From Legionella sp. (lineage in GTDB: Bacteria > Pseudomonadota > Gammaproteobacteria > Legionellales > Legionellaceae), in the NCBI GenBank assembly GCA_009995425.1, contig JAACPN010000021.1, forward strand, positions 1 to 34,383: a DNA stretch of 34,383 nucleotides, in the 5' to 3' direction. Numbering within the stretch: the first letter of the stretch is position 1; every line of letters starts with the position of its first letter. Under the pieces are notes generated by a model. It ran no database searches, had not been told where the DNA came from, and worked only from the letters and a program-made list of their open reading frames with translations. Shown in pieces: positions 8,178-16,831 of this stretch. Both the position numbers and the translations under genes were made by a program.

Positions 8178-9713
8178 ATGGCATGGATACAAGCAACCGA
8201 GTTTAAAAAAAATCTCGTTCTTTTATTATTGTTCATCACAGCATGCACGTATATCACGCCTGTGCATGCCGACAAACCTGAGCTGATTGACGGCTATTAT
8301 GTAAAATATCCACCCACAACACCAGCGGAAGGTGACAAGGCTGAACAAATCAAGCGCGGTGAATACCTTGCTAAAATGGGTGATTGCCTTGCATGCCATA
8401 CCGACGCTGCAAACGGCGGTCAAACGTTTGCTGGTGGTCTTAGCATTGCAACGCCGTTCGGTACGTTTTATAGCCCGAATATCACGCCCGATGTTGAAAC
8501 AGGGATTGGTTCATGGACCCAAGAGGATTTTATTCGTGCGCTAAAAGAAGGACGTAACCCTAAAGGACAAAACTACTTCCCCGTTTTTCCGTACGTTTAT
8601 TTTGCTAATATCTCCGATAAAGATGCTGGTGATTTATACACCTATTTTATGAGCATTCCAGCGGTTGAGCGCAAAAACACGCCGCTTCCTTTTCCTTTTA
8701 ACGTCCCTGGGTCACGCCTTTCTTTATGGGGCTGGAAGATGCTTTTCTTTTACCCAGAAGAACGCTTGAAAGAAGACCCTAAACAATCAGATGAATGGAA
8801 TCGTGGACGTTATATCGTCGATGGCCCCGGACATTGCAGCATGTGCCATACCCCACTGAATCCACTCGGAGCGCCTAAAAAACAATATTATTTAACCGGA
8901 GGCTTTATTGACGGTTATTGGGCACCTAATATTACAAAATTAGGCATTGAAACCGCGACTAACCAAGAATTGATCGATGTATTTGTTAAAAATGAACTCA
9001 TCAACCATGCCGGTCCCGTTGCAGGCCCCATGGCTGAGGTTAACCATAACAGCTTAAGGTACTTAACGCGCGAAGATCATCTTGCGATAGCGACGTACCT
9101 GAGAACCGTGACCAGCGAGGAGCCACTTGGTCTTGCGCCATCCAACGAGCCACCCAGTCTTGAGCGCGGACGCGAAGTGTATTTAAAAGCCTGTACCATT
9201 TGCCATCAAAACGGTGAAATGACCGCACCGCGCATTGGCAAAGGGGCCAATTGGGCGATGCGCCTAAAAGATGGCGGCCTTACAACGCTCTATAAAAATG
9301 CGATAAATGGCTATAACAGCATGCCACCCAAAGGTGCCTGCGTGACCTGCTCCGACAACGACATCATGTCGGCCGTGGATTACATCTTAAACGAATCCCT
9401 TTCGCGCTCACAATGGCTGGATGCCAAAGCAAGTCAACTTGAAGCCACACCCTTGACCGGAAAAGCGCTTTATGAGACAAACTGCAGCCAGTGCCACGCG
9501 AAAGATAATTCAGGGGCTCCTAAGCTTGATGACAGCCAGGCCTGGAAAAATATTTCAGCTAAAAATCTCGATGTGATTGTGCAAGACACGATGAACGGTG
9601 AGCGCCATCCTAAAAACGGCGCCTGCACGACATGCTCTACGCATGACATTATCGAGGCAGTCAAATACATGCTGGGCGAGGCCCAAGCTGAAGGAAATTA
9701 TAAGCTGTGGTAA
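8178..9713 (+). CDS. Tetraheme cytochrome c, likely electron donor to the aa3 oxidase
   Basis: This periplasmic, probably membrane-anchored protein has 511 residues and four CXXCH sites: CLACH 70-74, CSMCH 220-224, CTICH 339-343, CSQCH 436-440. The N-terminal half (two hemes) resembles the diheme cytochrome subunits of alcohol/gluconate dehydrogenases. The C-terminal half is two tandem cytochrome c5-type domains, each with the disulfide pair seen in c5 (C388/C391 and C483/C486, in PPKGACVTCS and KNGACTTCS). Domain three has the axial Met382 before PPKG, while in domain four the same position is His477. The export segment includes ITAC (C23), a possible lipoprotein cleavage site, or VHA before D32. 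It is first in the operon with ctaC, pointing to delivery of electrons to subunit II. Confidence 0.88.
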   Translation: MAWIQATEFKKNLVLLLLFITACTYITPVHADKPELIDGYYVKYPPTTPAEGDKAEQIKRGEYLAKMGDCLACHTDAANGGQTFAGGLSIATPFGTFYSPNITPDVETGIGSWTQEDFIRALKEGRNPKGQNYFPVFPYVYFANISDKDAGDLYTYFMSIPAVERKNTPLPFPFNVPGSRLSLWGWKMLFFYPEERLKEDPKQSDEWNRGRYIVDGPGHCSMCHTPLNPLGAPKKQYYLTGGFIDGYWAPNITKLGIETATNQELIDVFVKNELINHAGPVAGPMAEVNHNSLRYLTREDHLAIATYLRTVTSEEPLGLAPSNEPPSLERGREVYLKACTICHQNGEMTAPRIGKGANWAMRLKDGGLTTLYKNAINGYNSMPPKGACVTCSDNDIMSAVDYILNESLSRSQWLDAKASQLEATPLTGKALYETNCSQCHAKDNSGAPKLDDSQAWKNISAKNLDVIVQDTMNGERHPKNGACTTCSTHDIIEAVKYMLGEAQAEGNYKLW

Positions 9714-9757
9714 ATCATTATCTACATAAATTAATAGAAACAACGAAAGGAACGGGG

Positions 9758-10951
9758 ATGTTAAAACAACTCAACACCGTTAAACAACTGCTCTTAAGTT
9801 GCCTACTGGCAATATGTTTGGGACCTGTCTGTGCTGCTACAGCGCCTGACCAATGGCAAATGAACATGTACAAAGGTGTCACACCGATAAGCCATGATAT
9901 TTACTGGCTGCATATGGTGGCCATATGGGTTTGTGCCGCCATCGGTGTGGTCGTCTTTGGTGTCATGATTTACTCGCTCATTCATCATCGTAAATCAAAA
10001 GGGTACAAACCGGCCTCGTTTCATGATAACACCCGTCTTGAAATTATTTGGTCCATTATTCCTTTTGTGATTTTAGTCGGCCTGGCCATTCCGGCCACAC
10101 ATATCTTAGCGCGCATGGACGATAGCTCTGAAGCCGATATCACCATCAAAATTGTCGGATATCAATGGAAATGGCAATATCAATACCTTGATCAAGGCAT
10201 AAGCTTCTTTAGTAATTTATCAACGCCCTATGCGCAACTCCAAAACAGTCAAGAAAAAAATGCCTGGTATTTACTTGAGGTCGACAAACCCCTGGTACTG
10301 CCCGTGAATAAAAAAATTCGCTTTTTGGTCACGTCCAATGACGTGATTCACTCGTGGTGGGTTCCTGAATTAGGCATTAAACGTGATGCGATCCCTGGAT
10401 TTATGCACGAGGCCTGGGCACGTATCGAAGAACCTGGCACCTACCGAGGGCAGTGCGCTGAATTATGCGGCGTCAATCATGCGTTTATGCCGATTGTGGT
10501 TGAAGCCGTGACTGAGCAAGCATTCGAACAATGGGTAGCAACGCAATCAAAAGCTGCGGCCGCGCCCACAGAACAAAACACCATGACGCGTGATGCTCTG
10601 ATGGCGCTGGGCAAACAAAAATATGACATGGTGTGCTCGGCTTGTCACCAAGTGGATGGCTCCGGCATTCCCCCGCTGTATCCGGCCCTCAAAGGCAGCT
10701 CCGTTGCGGTAGGACATCCTATTTCCAGGCATATCGATCTGATTCTCGATGGTATCCCAGGAACAGCCATGCAAGCGTATCGAGACCAACTCACCGATCA
10801 GGAAATTGCAGCGATTGTCACGTATGAACGTAATGCGTGGGGTAATAACACTGATGAAGACATACAACCCAGTGATGTAGCACAAGTTCGTAAAGAACTT
10901 GAACAGCCAGCAATACGGGTGAAACAAGCACATGCCGGAGGTTTACAATGA
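9758..10951 (+). CDS. ctaC: Cytochrome c oxidase subunit II with fused cytochrome c (caa3 type)
   Basis: This is the CuA subunit of the aa3 oxidase. It is 397 residues from ATG 9758 (AAAGGA just upstream), and the in-frame GTG at 9707 overlapping the previous gene is less likely. It has a signal peptide, two transmembrane segments (about 53-75 and 97-117) and a periplasmic cupredoxin domain. The CuA ligands are H198, C233, E235, C237, H241 and M244 (CAELCGVNHAFM). A C-terminal class I cytochrome c follows, with CSACH at 293-297 and axial Met338, making this a caa3-like enzyme. The stop overlaps the ctaD start by four bases. The fused heme is the likely entry point for electrons from the upstream tetraheme protein. 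Confidence 0.95.
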   Translation: MLKQLNTVKQLLLSCLLAICLGPVCAATAPDQWQMNMYKGVTPISHDIYWLHMVAIWVCAAIGVVVFGVMIYSLIHHRKSKGYKPASFHDNTRLEIIWSIIPFVILVGLAIPATHILARMDDSSEADITIKIVGYQWKWQYQYLDQGISFFSNLSTPYAQLQNSQEKNAWYLLEVDKPLVLPVNKKIRFLVTSNDVIHSWWVPELGIKRDAIPGFMHEAWARIEEPGTYRGQCAELCGVNHAFMPIVVEAVTEQAFEQWVATQSKAAAAPTEQNTMTRDALMALGKQKYDMVCSACHQVDGSGIPPLYPALKGSSVAVGHPISRHIDLILDGIPGTAMQAYRDQLTDQEIAAIVTYERNAWGNNTDEDIQPSDVAQVRKELEQPAIRVKQAHAGGLQ

Positions 10952-12558
10952 GTCACACAATGTCACCTGAATCATCCCACGATGATCATCACGATCATGG
11001 CCCCCAACAATACCGAGGCGTGATTGGCTTTATTAAGCGTTGGGTTTTTACGACCAACCATAAAGACATCGGCACCCTCTATCTGTTGATTTCACTACTC
11101 AGCTTTTTCTTAGCAGGTGCGATGGCGCTCTTGATTCGTGTTGAGCTTTTTCAACCGGGTCATCGTTTGGTCGATCCGAATTTGTTCAACCAACTGACCA
11201 CCATGCACGGGCTTGTGATGCTCTTTGGTGTGATCATGCCCGCCTTCACCGGCATGGCGAATTGGCAAATTCCGTTGATGATTGGCGCGCCTGATATGGC
11301 CTTGCCACGTCTGAATAACTGGAGTTTTTGGATTCTTCCTTTTGCTTTTAGCTTGCTTTTATCGACCATGTTTCATGCTGGAGGCGGACCAAACTTTGGT
11401 TGGACCATGTATGCGCCGCTTTCAACGCACTATGCCCCTCCTAGCACAGACTTCATGATTTTTGCTATTCATATGATGGGGATTTCGTCCATCATGGGCT
11501 CCATCAATATTATCGCAACCATCTTAAATTTACGTGCACCTGGCATGACCCTGATGAAGATGCCGATGTTTGTATGGACGTGGCTTATTACCGCATTTTT
11601 GTTGATTGCCATTATGCCCGTCTTGGCTGGAACCGTCACCATGATGTTGACCGACAGGCATTTTGGCACCAGTTTTTTTGAAGCTGCAGGCGGTGGCGAT
11701 CCTATTTTATTCCAACATCTGTTTTGGTTCTTTGGACACCCTGAAGTCTATGTCTTAGTCTTACCAGCATTTGGTGTTATCTCTGAGGTCATTCCAACGT
11801 TTAGCCGCAAGCCACTCTTTGGATATCACTTCATGGTTTATGCAACCGTCAGCATCGCACTCTTATCGTTTATTGTTTGGGTGCATCATATGTTTACGAG
11901 TGGTGTACCGCTGGGTGCGGAGCTGTTCTTCATGTACACCACCATGTTGATTGCAGTACCCACGGGTGTCAAAGTCTTCAACTGGGTAAGCACCATGTTT
12001 CGCGGGGCAATGACCTTTGAAACACCGATGTTATTTGCCGTTGCTTTTGTGTTTTTATTTACCATTGGCGGCTTTACAGGGCTTATGCTTGCTTTAGCAC
12101 CGGCCGATTTTCAATACCAAGACACGTATTTTGTTGTCGGCCACTTTCATTATGTACTTGTACCTGGCGTGGTTTTCTCGCTCTTTGCTGGCGCTTATTA
12201 CTGGCTCCCTAAATGGACCGGACATATGTATAGCGAAACCATGGGTAAATGGCACTTTTGGCTTTCGGTCATCTCGGTCAACATTGCATTTTTCCCCATG
12301 CACTTTTTAGGCCTTGCCGGTATGCCACGTCGAATTCCTGACTATGCCCTTCAGTTTACAAACTTTAACGTCGTGGTCACGGTCGGTGCGTTCATCTTTG
12401 GTTTTTCGCAATTGCTTTTTCTTGCAAACATTATTTACACCATTCGCAAAGGCAAGAAAGTGGATGGCCAAGTTTGGGAAGGTGCAACAACCCTTGAATG
12501 GACCTTGTCATCGCCTCCGCCCTATCACTCATTTACGACACCGCCAAGTATTCACTAA
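10948..12558 (+). CDS. ctaD: Cytochrome c oxidase subunit I (A1 type heme-copper oxidase)
   Basis: This is the catalytic core of the terminal oxidase, reducing O2 to water and pumping protons. It has 536 residues and about 12 membrane helices. Visible ligands are the low-spin heme H87 and H401, heme a3 H399, and CuB H264, H313 and H314, with the cross-linked Tyr268 in GHPEVYVL. D116 (GAPDMALPRLNN), E266 and K342 (PTGVKVFNW) mark the D- and K-channels of A1-type enzymes. The N-terminus has a His/Asp-rich stretch (residues 10-18). ATG overlaps the ctaC stop. No heme A synthase (ctaA/ctaB) gene is present nearby, so those must be elsewhere. Confidence 0.97.
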   Translation: MSHTMSPESSHDDHHDHGPQQYRGVIGFIKRWVFTTNHKDIGTLYLLISLLSFFLAGAMALLIRVELFQPGHRLVDPNLFNQLTTMHGLVMLFGVIMPAFTGMANWQIPLMIGAPDMALPRLNNWSFWILPFAFSLLLSTMFHAGGGPNFGWTMYAPLSTHYAPPSTDFMIFAIHMMGISSIMGSINIIATILNLRAPGMTLMKMPMFVWTWLITAFLLIAIMPVLAGTVTMMLTDRHFGTSFFEAAGGGDPILFQHLFWFFGHPEVYVLVLPAFGVISEVIPTFSRKPLFGYHFMVYATVSIALLSFIVWVHHMFTSGVPLGAELFFMYTTMLIAVPTGVKVFNWVSTMFRGAMTFETPMLFAVAFVFLFTIGGFTGLMLALAPADFQYQDTYFVVGHFHYVLVPGVVFSLFAGAYYWLPKWTGHMYSETMGKWHFWLSVISVNIAFFPMHFLGLAGMPRRIPDYALQFTNFNVVVTVGAFIFGFSQLLFLANIIYTIRKGKKVDGQVWEGATTLEWTLSSPPPYHSFTTPPSIH

Positions 12559-12578
12559 TGGAAGGTAGGTAGGATGAG

Positions 12579-13115
12579 ATGAAAAAGCGAGCACGCAACC
12601 TTCCACTACTTTTAGCAGGCATCGCAGTCGCGATGTTTGCTTTTGGCTTTGCGTTGGTTCCTATTTATAACAGCCTATGCAAAAACCTAGGTATCAACGG
12701 TAAAGTTGATTTAACCCCGGTAGCTTTTGATGCATCGAAATCTACCGTGAATCACAACCGTGAAGTGCTGGTGGAATTTGTCGCGACCAATAATGCAGGA
12801 GTACCTTGGGAATTTTATCCTAAAGTCACGAAACTCAAAGTACATCCAGGAGAAATTGCGCGCTTGGCGTTTTACGCAGAAAATAAAACCAACCATCGCA
12901 TGACGGTGCAGGCCATACCGAGCATCACGCCTGGGATTGCAGCGAAATACTTAAAAAAAACGGAATGCTTTTGTTTTGAGCAACAGACATTAGAAGGCCA
13001 TGAAGGTATGAATATGCCGCTTTTATTTCACCTGGATACGGACCTTCCTCAAAAAGTTAAAACCATTACTTTAGCATACACTTTATTTGACGTGACCGAT
13101 CGCGTCAGCAATTAG
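12579..13115 (+). CDS. ctaG: Cytochrome c oxidase assembly protein CtaG/Cox11
   Basis: This copper chaperone inserts CuB into subunit I. It has 178 residues: one N-terminal membrane helix (about 9-29), then a periplasmic immunoglobulin-like domain. The copper-binding CFCF motif has Cys130 and Cys132 (KTECFCFEQQ), and Cys34 after the membrane helix is also conserved in the family. It lies between ctaD and ctaE, 20 bases after ctaD, with AGGATGAG upstream of the start. This order (II, I, Cox11, III) is the usual one in proteobacteria. Confidence 0.94.
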   Translation: MKKRARNLPLLLAGIAVAMFAFGFALVPIYNSLCKNLGINGKVDLTPVAFDASKSTVNHNREVLVEFVATNNAGVPWEFYPKVTKLKVHPGEIARLAFYAENKTNHRMTVQAIPSITPGIAAKYLKKTECFCFEQQTLEGHEGMNMPLLFHLDTDLPQKVKTITLAYTLFDVTDRVSN

Positions 13116-13127
13116 GAGAATCAAAGC

Positions 13128-14006
13128 ATGGGCGCACATCAAAGCACCTATTACATTCCAAGCCCCAGCCATTGGCCGCTGGTTGCATCCACAGCGCTCA
13201 CCACAACTTTGGTTGGTGCTGCGTCTTGGCTTCATGCCGACTGGTACGGGCCCTACATTTTTACGCTAGGCCTTGTCCTCATGACCATGATGCTGTTTGG
13301 CTGGTTTGGCCAAGTGGTGTATGAAAACCAAAAAAACCTGTACGACATACAAGTCGATCGCTCGTTTCGTTGGGGTATGTGTTGGTTTATTTTCTCGGAA
13401 GTTTGTTTTTTTGGGGCTTTTTTTGGTGCTCTGTTTTATTCTCGTTATTGGAGTCTGCCCATGCTTGGCGGTGATTTATCGCTCCATCCGATGACGCATA
13501 TTACCCTGTGGCCTGAATTTAAAAATGCATGGCCGCTTTTAAAAAACCCGGATAACCAGACCTTCGTGGGTGCTTATGAAGCCATGGGCGCTTGGGGTTT
13601 AGCGGCGATCAACACCGTTATTTTGCTTACCTCAGGCCTCACCATCACGTGGGCACACTGGGCTTTAAAATATAACAAACGTAAGCAGTTAGTCATGGGC
13701 TTAGCCCTCACGGTGGCGCTTGGGGTGCTCTTTTTAACCTTGCAAGCCTATGAGTATCATGAAGCCTACACTGAAATGAATTTAACGCTGGATGCGGGTA
13801 TTTATGGTACCACGTTCTTCATGCTCACCGGCTTTCATGGCCTGCACGTGACACTGGGTACCATCATGCTCATCACCATTCTTGTGCGCTCAATTCGAGG
13901 ACATTTCACACCAGAACGCCATTTCGCATTTGAAGCCGTCGCTTGGTATTGGCATTTTGTGGATGTTGTTTGGTTGTTCTTGTTTATTTTTGTTTATTGG
14001 TTGTAA
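13128..14006 (+). CDS. ctaE: Cytochrome c oxidase subunit III
   Basis: This is the integral membrane subunit that stabilises the oxidase and its proton uptake. It has 292 residues, full length for the seven-helix form. Recognised segments are GAHQSTYYIPSPSHWP at the N-terminus, FRWGMCWFIFSEVCFFGAFFGALFYSRY, AINTVILLTSGLTITWAHWAL, LQAYEYHEA and GFHGLHVTLGTIML, with WYWHFVDVVWLFLF at the end. The start follows ctaG by 12 bases with AGGAG upstream. It is the last gene of the oxidase operon, followed by a hairpin at 14016-14043. Confidence 0.96.
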   Translation: MGAHQSTYYIPSPSHWPLVASTALTTTLVGAASWLHADWYGPYIFTLGLVLMTMMLFGWFGQVVYENQKNLYDIQVDRSFRWGMCWFIFSEVCFFGAFFGALFYSRYWSLPMLGGDLSLHPMTHITLWPEFKNAWPLLKNPDNQTFVGAYEAMGAWGLAAINTVILLTSGLTITWAHWALKYNKRKQLVMGLALTVALGVLFLTLQAYEYHEAYTEMNLTLDAGIYGTTFFMLTGFHGLHVTLGTIMLITILVRSIRGHFTPERHFAFEAVAWYWHFVDVVWLFLFIFVYWL

Positions 14007-14015
14007 AACACTATC

Positions 14016-14043
14016 GGAGCATACCTGATTTAGCGTATGCTCC
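14016..14043 (+). terminator. Hairpin after the cytochrome oxidase operon
   Basis: GGAGCATAC (14016-14024) and GTATGCTCC (14035-14043) form a perfect 9-bp stem with a 10-base loop directly after ctaE. There is no T-run after it, so it may be a weak terminator or an mRNA 3'-end stabiliser rather than a classical Rho-independent site. Confidence 0.45.
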
Positions 14044-14071
14044 GTGACATGCAAGACAAAAAACAAGCAGC

Positions 14072-14791
14072 ATGAACCATAAATTTCATCAATTTGAATC
14101 TGCACTCGAAAAATATCAAACGATATCCTGGTACAAACACATTCAAACCCTACTTTCATGGGTGGTCGTCTGCACGCAAATATTAAGCTTAATCTATTTA
14201 GTGCAAACCTACACGGCACTCAGCTTCGCGAGTTTTATCATCACACTTGTATGCGCTTATGTAGCCGCCGATTTCATCAATGGTTTTGTGCATATGTTCA
14301 TGGATAACAACACGCATTACACTTCATGCTTTGGCCCGTTAATCGCGGACTTTCATCTACATCACTACAAATTAAGCTATCAACAAAAGCACCCCATCAA
14401 AATCTATTTTACCGAATCAGGCTATAAAGTTTGGTTGGCTTTTTATTTATTGCTCTTGGTTTGCTTGCAACATGCCCGTATCTTGCCGTGCAATTTTGAT
14501 CTCGGCCTGGTTGCTTTTGGTATTTTATCTTCTGTCGCAGAGCTATCCCATTATTGGTGCCATCAACCCACCACCAATCATCGCGTGATTCGTTTTTTAC
14601 AAAAATATCATCTACTGCTTTCTTTAAAACATCACCGCCTGCATCATGTCCATGATAATACGCATTATGCTTTTCTCAATGGAATCAGTAATCCTCTGCT
14701 CAACATCATTGCGCGCAAATATTTCAAAGGCTACAAAAATTACTCCGACCAATATGTGCGTGCGTATTTTAAAAAAAAGACGCGTCTTTAA
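14072..14791 (+). CDS. CarF/TMEM189-like lipid desaturase (Lipid_desat family)
   Basis: This predicted membrane di-iron enzyme has 239 residues and four or so hydrophobic segments. His clusters match the Kua/CarF/TMEM189 pattern: DFINGFVHMFMD (H74), FHLHHYK (H95, H97, H98), ELSHYWCHQP (H160, H164), LKHHRLHHVHDNTHYAF (H187, H188, H191, H192, H198) and a closing NGISNPLLN. CarF of Myxococcus and human TMEM189 introduce the vinyl-ether bond of plasmalogens, and related FAD4 proteins desaturate plastid lipids. Which substrate applies here is unknown. Sterol-desaturase/fatty-acid-hydroxylase proteins share His boxes but not the DF..G..H...D segment. It starts 65 bases after ctaE, beyond a hairpin, so it may be a separate unit. 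Confidence 0.72.
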   Translation: MNHKFHQFESALEKYQTISWYKHIQTLLSWVVVCTQILSLIYLVQTYTALSFASFIITLVCAYVAADFINGFVHMFMDNNTHYTSCFGPLIADFHLHHYKLSYQQKHPIKIYFTESGYKVWLAFYLLLLVCLQHARILPCNFDLGLVAFGILSSVAELSHYWCHQPTTNHRVIRFLQKYHLLLSLKHHRLHHVHDNTHYAFLNGISNPLLNIIARKYFKGYKNYSDQYVRAYFKKKTRL

Positions 14792-14862
14792 ACCCCACAA
14801 ATCACCAAGAAATGCTTCTGCCTCAATGCTTAAGCAAAAGACATGCCTCACAAGCAGACATT

Positions 14863-14891
14863 TTTACATTGTGGCAAAAATATGCTACTAT
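14863..14891 (+). promoter_or_regulatory. Putative promoter of the effector-like gene
   Basis: TTTACA (14863-14868), a 17-base spacer and TACTAT (14886-14891) lie 63 bases upstream of the start codon. The alternative -10 TATAGT at 14889-14894 overlaps it. The predicted transcript would start just before the 13-bp tandem repeats. Confidence 0.4.
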
Positions 14892-14910
14892 AGTAATATG
14901 ATCGCGACAA

Positions 14911-14949
14911 CCGGAGTATCTGACCGGAGTATCTGACCGGAGTATCTGA
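14911..14949 (+). repeat. Three tandem 13-bp repeats carrying Shine-Dalgarno sequences
   Basis: The unit CCGGAGTATCTGA occurs three times without a mismatch (14911-14923, 14924-14936, 14937-14949), ending four bases before the ATG at 14954. Every unit contains GGAG. Only the last one, 11 bases from the ATG, is near a usable ribosome-binding distance. Slipped-strand changes in copy number would alter the leader without touching the reading frame. Confidence 0.9.
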
Positions 14950-14953
14950 CACC

Positions 14954-16831
14954 ATGACAAATTTAAAACAGACGCCTATTTATACGCTACCACTTAAATT
15001 TTCTCTGAATCAAGATGGCACGTGGAAAGAAGTGGAATTTGATAAGCAATCAAATCAAATCATTGGCGTTAACGATAGGTCTAATATAACTCTTGATGAA
15101 GTTAAGTTTTATGACTGCTATGATTCTGAAGGTAAAAAAGTGTTTTGGATCGGAATGGATTCTGATCAAAGGATTGTTCGCGTGGAGTGGAATGCACAGA
15201 CTTCTACTAAGCCAGAATTCTGGCGTTACCTGGACAATAGCAAACGGCAAGTCATCCCCCATAATATAAATATAAACTTTGATTATTCACAACAAGCACT
15301 CCAGAACATAACAACATCCTATCAAGAATCAAAACGCGCACCCAGCGAATTGCTTACGCTGAATGAGGTTAACAATCGACTGATTAGGCCGGCGGATGCT
15401 GTCGTTCGTGAACAACTTATAGCAACAAACGAAACCATGGAAGAAGGCGGAGACGAGCTCGTCGTGACAAAAAAGAAAGTATTTATTAAAAAATTTCATG
15501 AAAAATATACCGAGCACGTCAAACAAAATCTCACGCGCATTTTGCAAAATAATCCTGATTCCTATTCTCAGTTAAAACAGGCTTTAAACCTTTACTTAGA
15601 GCAACATTGGAATAATTTTGGTTATATAAGTGAATCACCCGCCACAAACTTGTTAAATGATATTGCCAGGCGTTTAAATTTAGAAAACCCTACGGAAGCA
15701 CTCCAAGAGATTCAATCAGCCTTTACCCCAAAGATACTGGGTGATTTAAACTGCGCGATCGCGATCGAAAATGCTACGGATTTAAGATGGCTTTGCACGT
15801 TACCGCCTCAGATCATGATCGCTCATTTCTTGCGTGAGGATGATAGAAATCCTAAAGCGTACCTCAATCAACATTACACTGATTTTGATTCATTTCAAAA
15901 TTTTCTTGTACTAACGCCTCCAGAAGCACACCCTATTTTATTATCACACACCAACATACAACTCAACGCAGAGCAACTGAACACGCTTTTAAAAGCATTC
16001 GATGAGCAAGCGATGATTGAGATCTTACAAGATAAACTTCCTGAAATCATTCAAAACGGAGATGATCTCAAGAAGGTCCTGCAAGATCTCGCAGACGAAC
16101 CATCCACGCGTATACTTAACATCATGAAAGGAAAGTTACCCCACATGATGACTCAAGATCATGACGTTGATCAAAAGATCAAAACAGCCTTGCAAGGCTC
16201 CAAACAAGGCTTTTTTGCTACCCCAAGAGCTGAGAAAATCAATGTTGGTAGTTTGACATCCAAACTTGAAAAATATATTGAGACGCGCAAAGAAGAATAC
16301 AGCTTTCACTGGGATTTTTTACACATCATGACCGCTTTAAACTGGTTGTTTGGTGAAGCCTTTGTTCAATCCAAAGAAACAAAACTGAATGCCGCAAATT
16401 ATGCATTATTATCCCATACCCATCCAGATCAATGCTTAGTAAAACTTCAGTGTTTAGATCAGATACCTGATGAAACCGAGCTGAGCGCGAATCATAAGAA
16501 TAGCTACTTACTCATTGGTAACAACGATTCCACAAACGTGCTTTATTATATTGATTATGAAGGAAAATCAAGAGCCGTACGCATCCAAACCTCATCAGAA
16601 GCAAACTTGGTGCAATTTTTCACGAGCCATGCCAATCAATCCTTAACCTATCAAGAAGTCAACCAAGGCCTGAACGATAAGGTTGCTCACAAGCTCCCGA
16701 CGGATGCACAGCTTGAAGCACTCAAAGAAGGCTTGCTAGGTGATATCATGACAGGTTCTGGGGAGGATGCTATTTTAAACGGTACACACCGCCCGTTAGA
16801 GTCGAGTACAGGCGAGCAAAACACACCGTAA
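14954..16831 (+). CDS. Large helical protein of unknown function, possible secreted effector
   Basis: The 625-residue protein has no signal peptide, no membrane segment and no enzyme motif that I recognise. Residues 1-110 look beta-rich with WKEV, FWIGMD and FWRYLDN. The rest is helical, with repeated Leu/Asp/Glu-rich segments such as ILQDKLPEIIQNGDDLKKVLQDL near 355-380. A block SKLEKYIETRKEE followed by FHWDFLHIM and SKETKLNAANYAL (about 436-485) recalls, from memory, a domain in many Legionella/Coxiella/Berkiella secreted proteins. The C-terminus is polar (STGEQNTP). A Dot/Icm-type effector is therefore a reasonable but unproved guess. Its stop codon abuts the stop of the convergent uvrB with no gap. 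Confidence 0.7.
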   Translation: MTNLKQTPIYTLPLKFSLNQDGTWKEVEFDKQSNQIIGVNDRSNITLDEVKFYDCYDSEGKKVFWIGMDSDQRIVRVEWNAQTSTKPEFWRYLDNSKRQVIPHNININFDYSQQALQNITTSYQESKRAPSELLTLNEVNNRLIRPADAVVREQLIATNETMEEGGDELVVTKKKVFIKKFHEKYTEHVKQNLTRILQNNPDSYSQLKQALNLYLEQHWNNFGYISESPATNLLNDIARRLNLENPTEALQEIQSAFTPKILGDLNCAIAIENATDLRWLCTLPPQIMIAHFLREDDRNPKAYLNQHYTDFDSFQNFLVLTPPEAHPILLSHTNIQLNAEQLNTLLKAFDEQAMIEILQDKLPEIIQNGDDLKKVLQDLADEPSTRILNIMKGKLPHMMTQDHDVDQKIKTALQGSKQGFFATPRAEKINVGSLTSKLEKYIETRKEEYSFHWDFLHIMTALNWLFGEAFVQSKETKLNAANYALLSHTHPDQCLVKLQCLDQIPDETELSANHKNSYLLIGNNDSTNVLYYIDYEGKSRAVRIQTSSEANLVQFFTSHANQSLTYQEVNQGLNDKVAHKLPTDAQLEALKEGLLGDIMTGSGEDAILNGTHRPLESSTGEQNTP

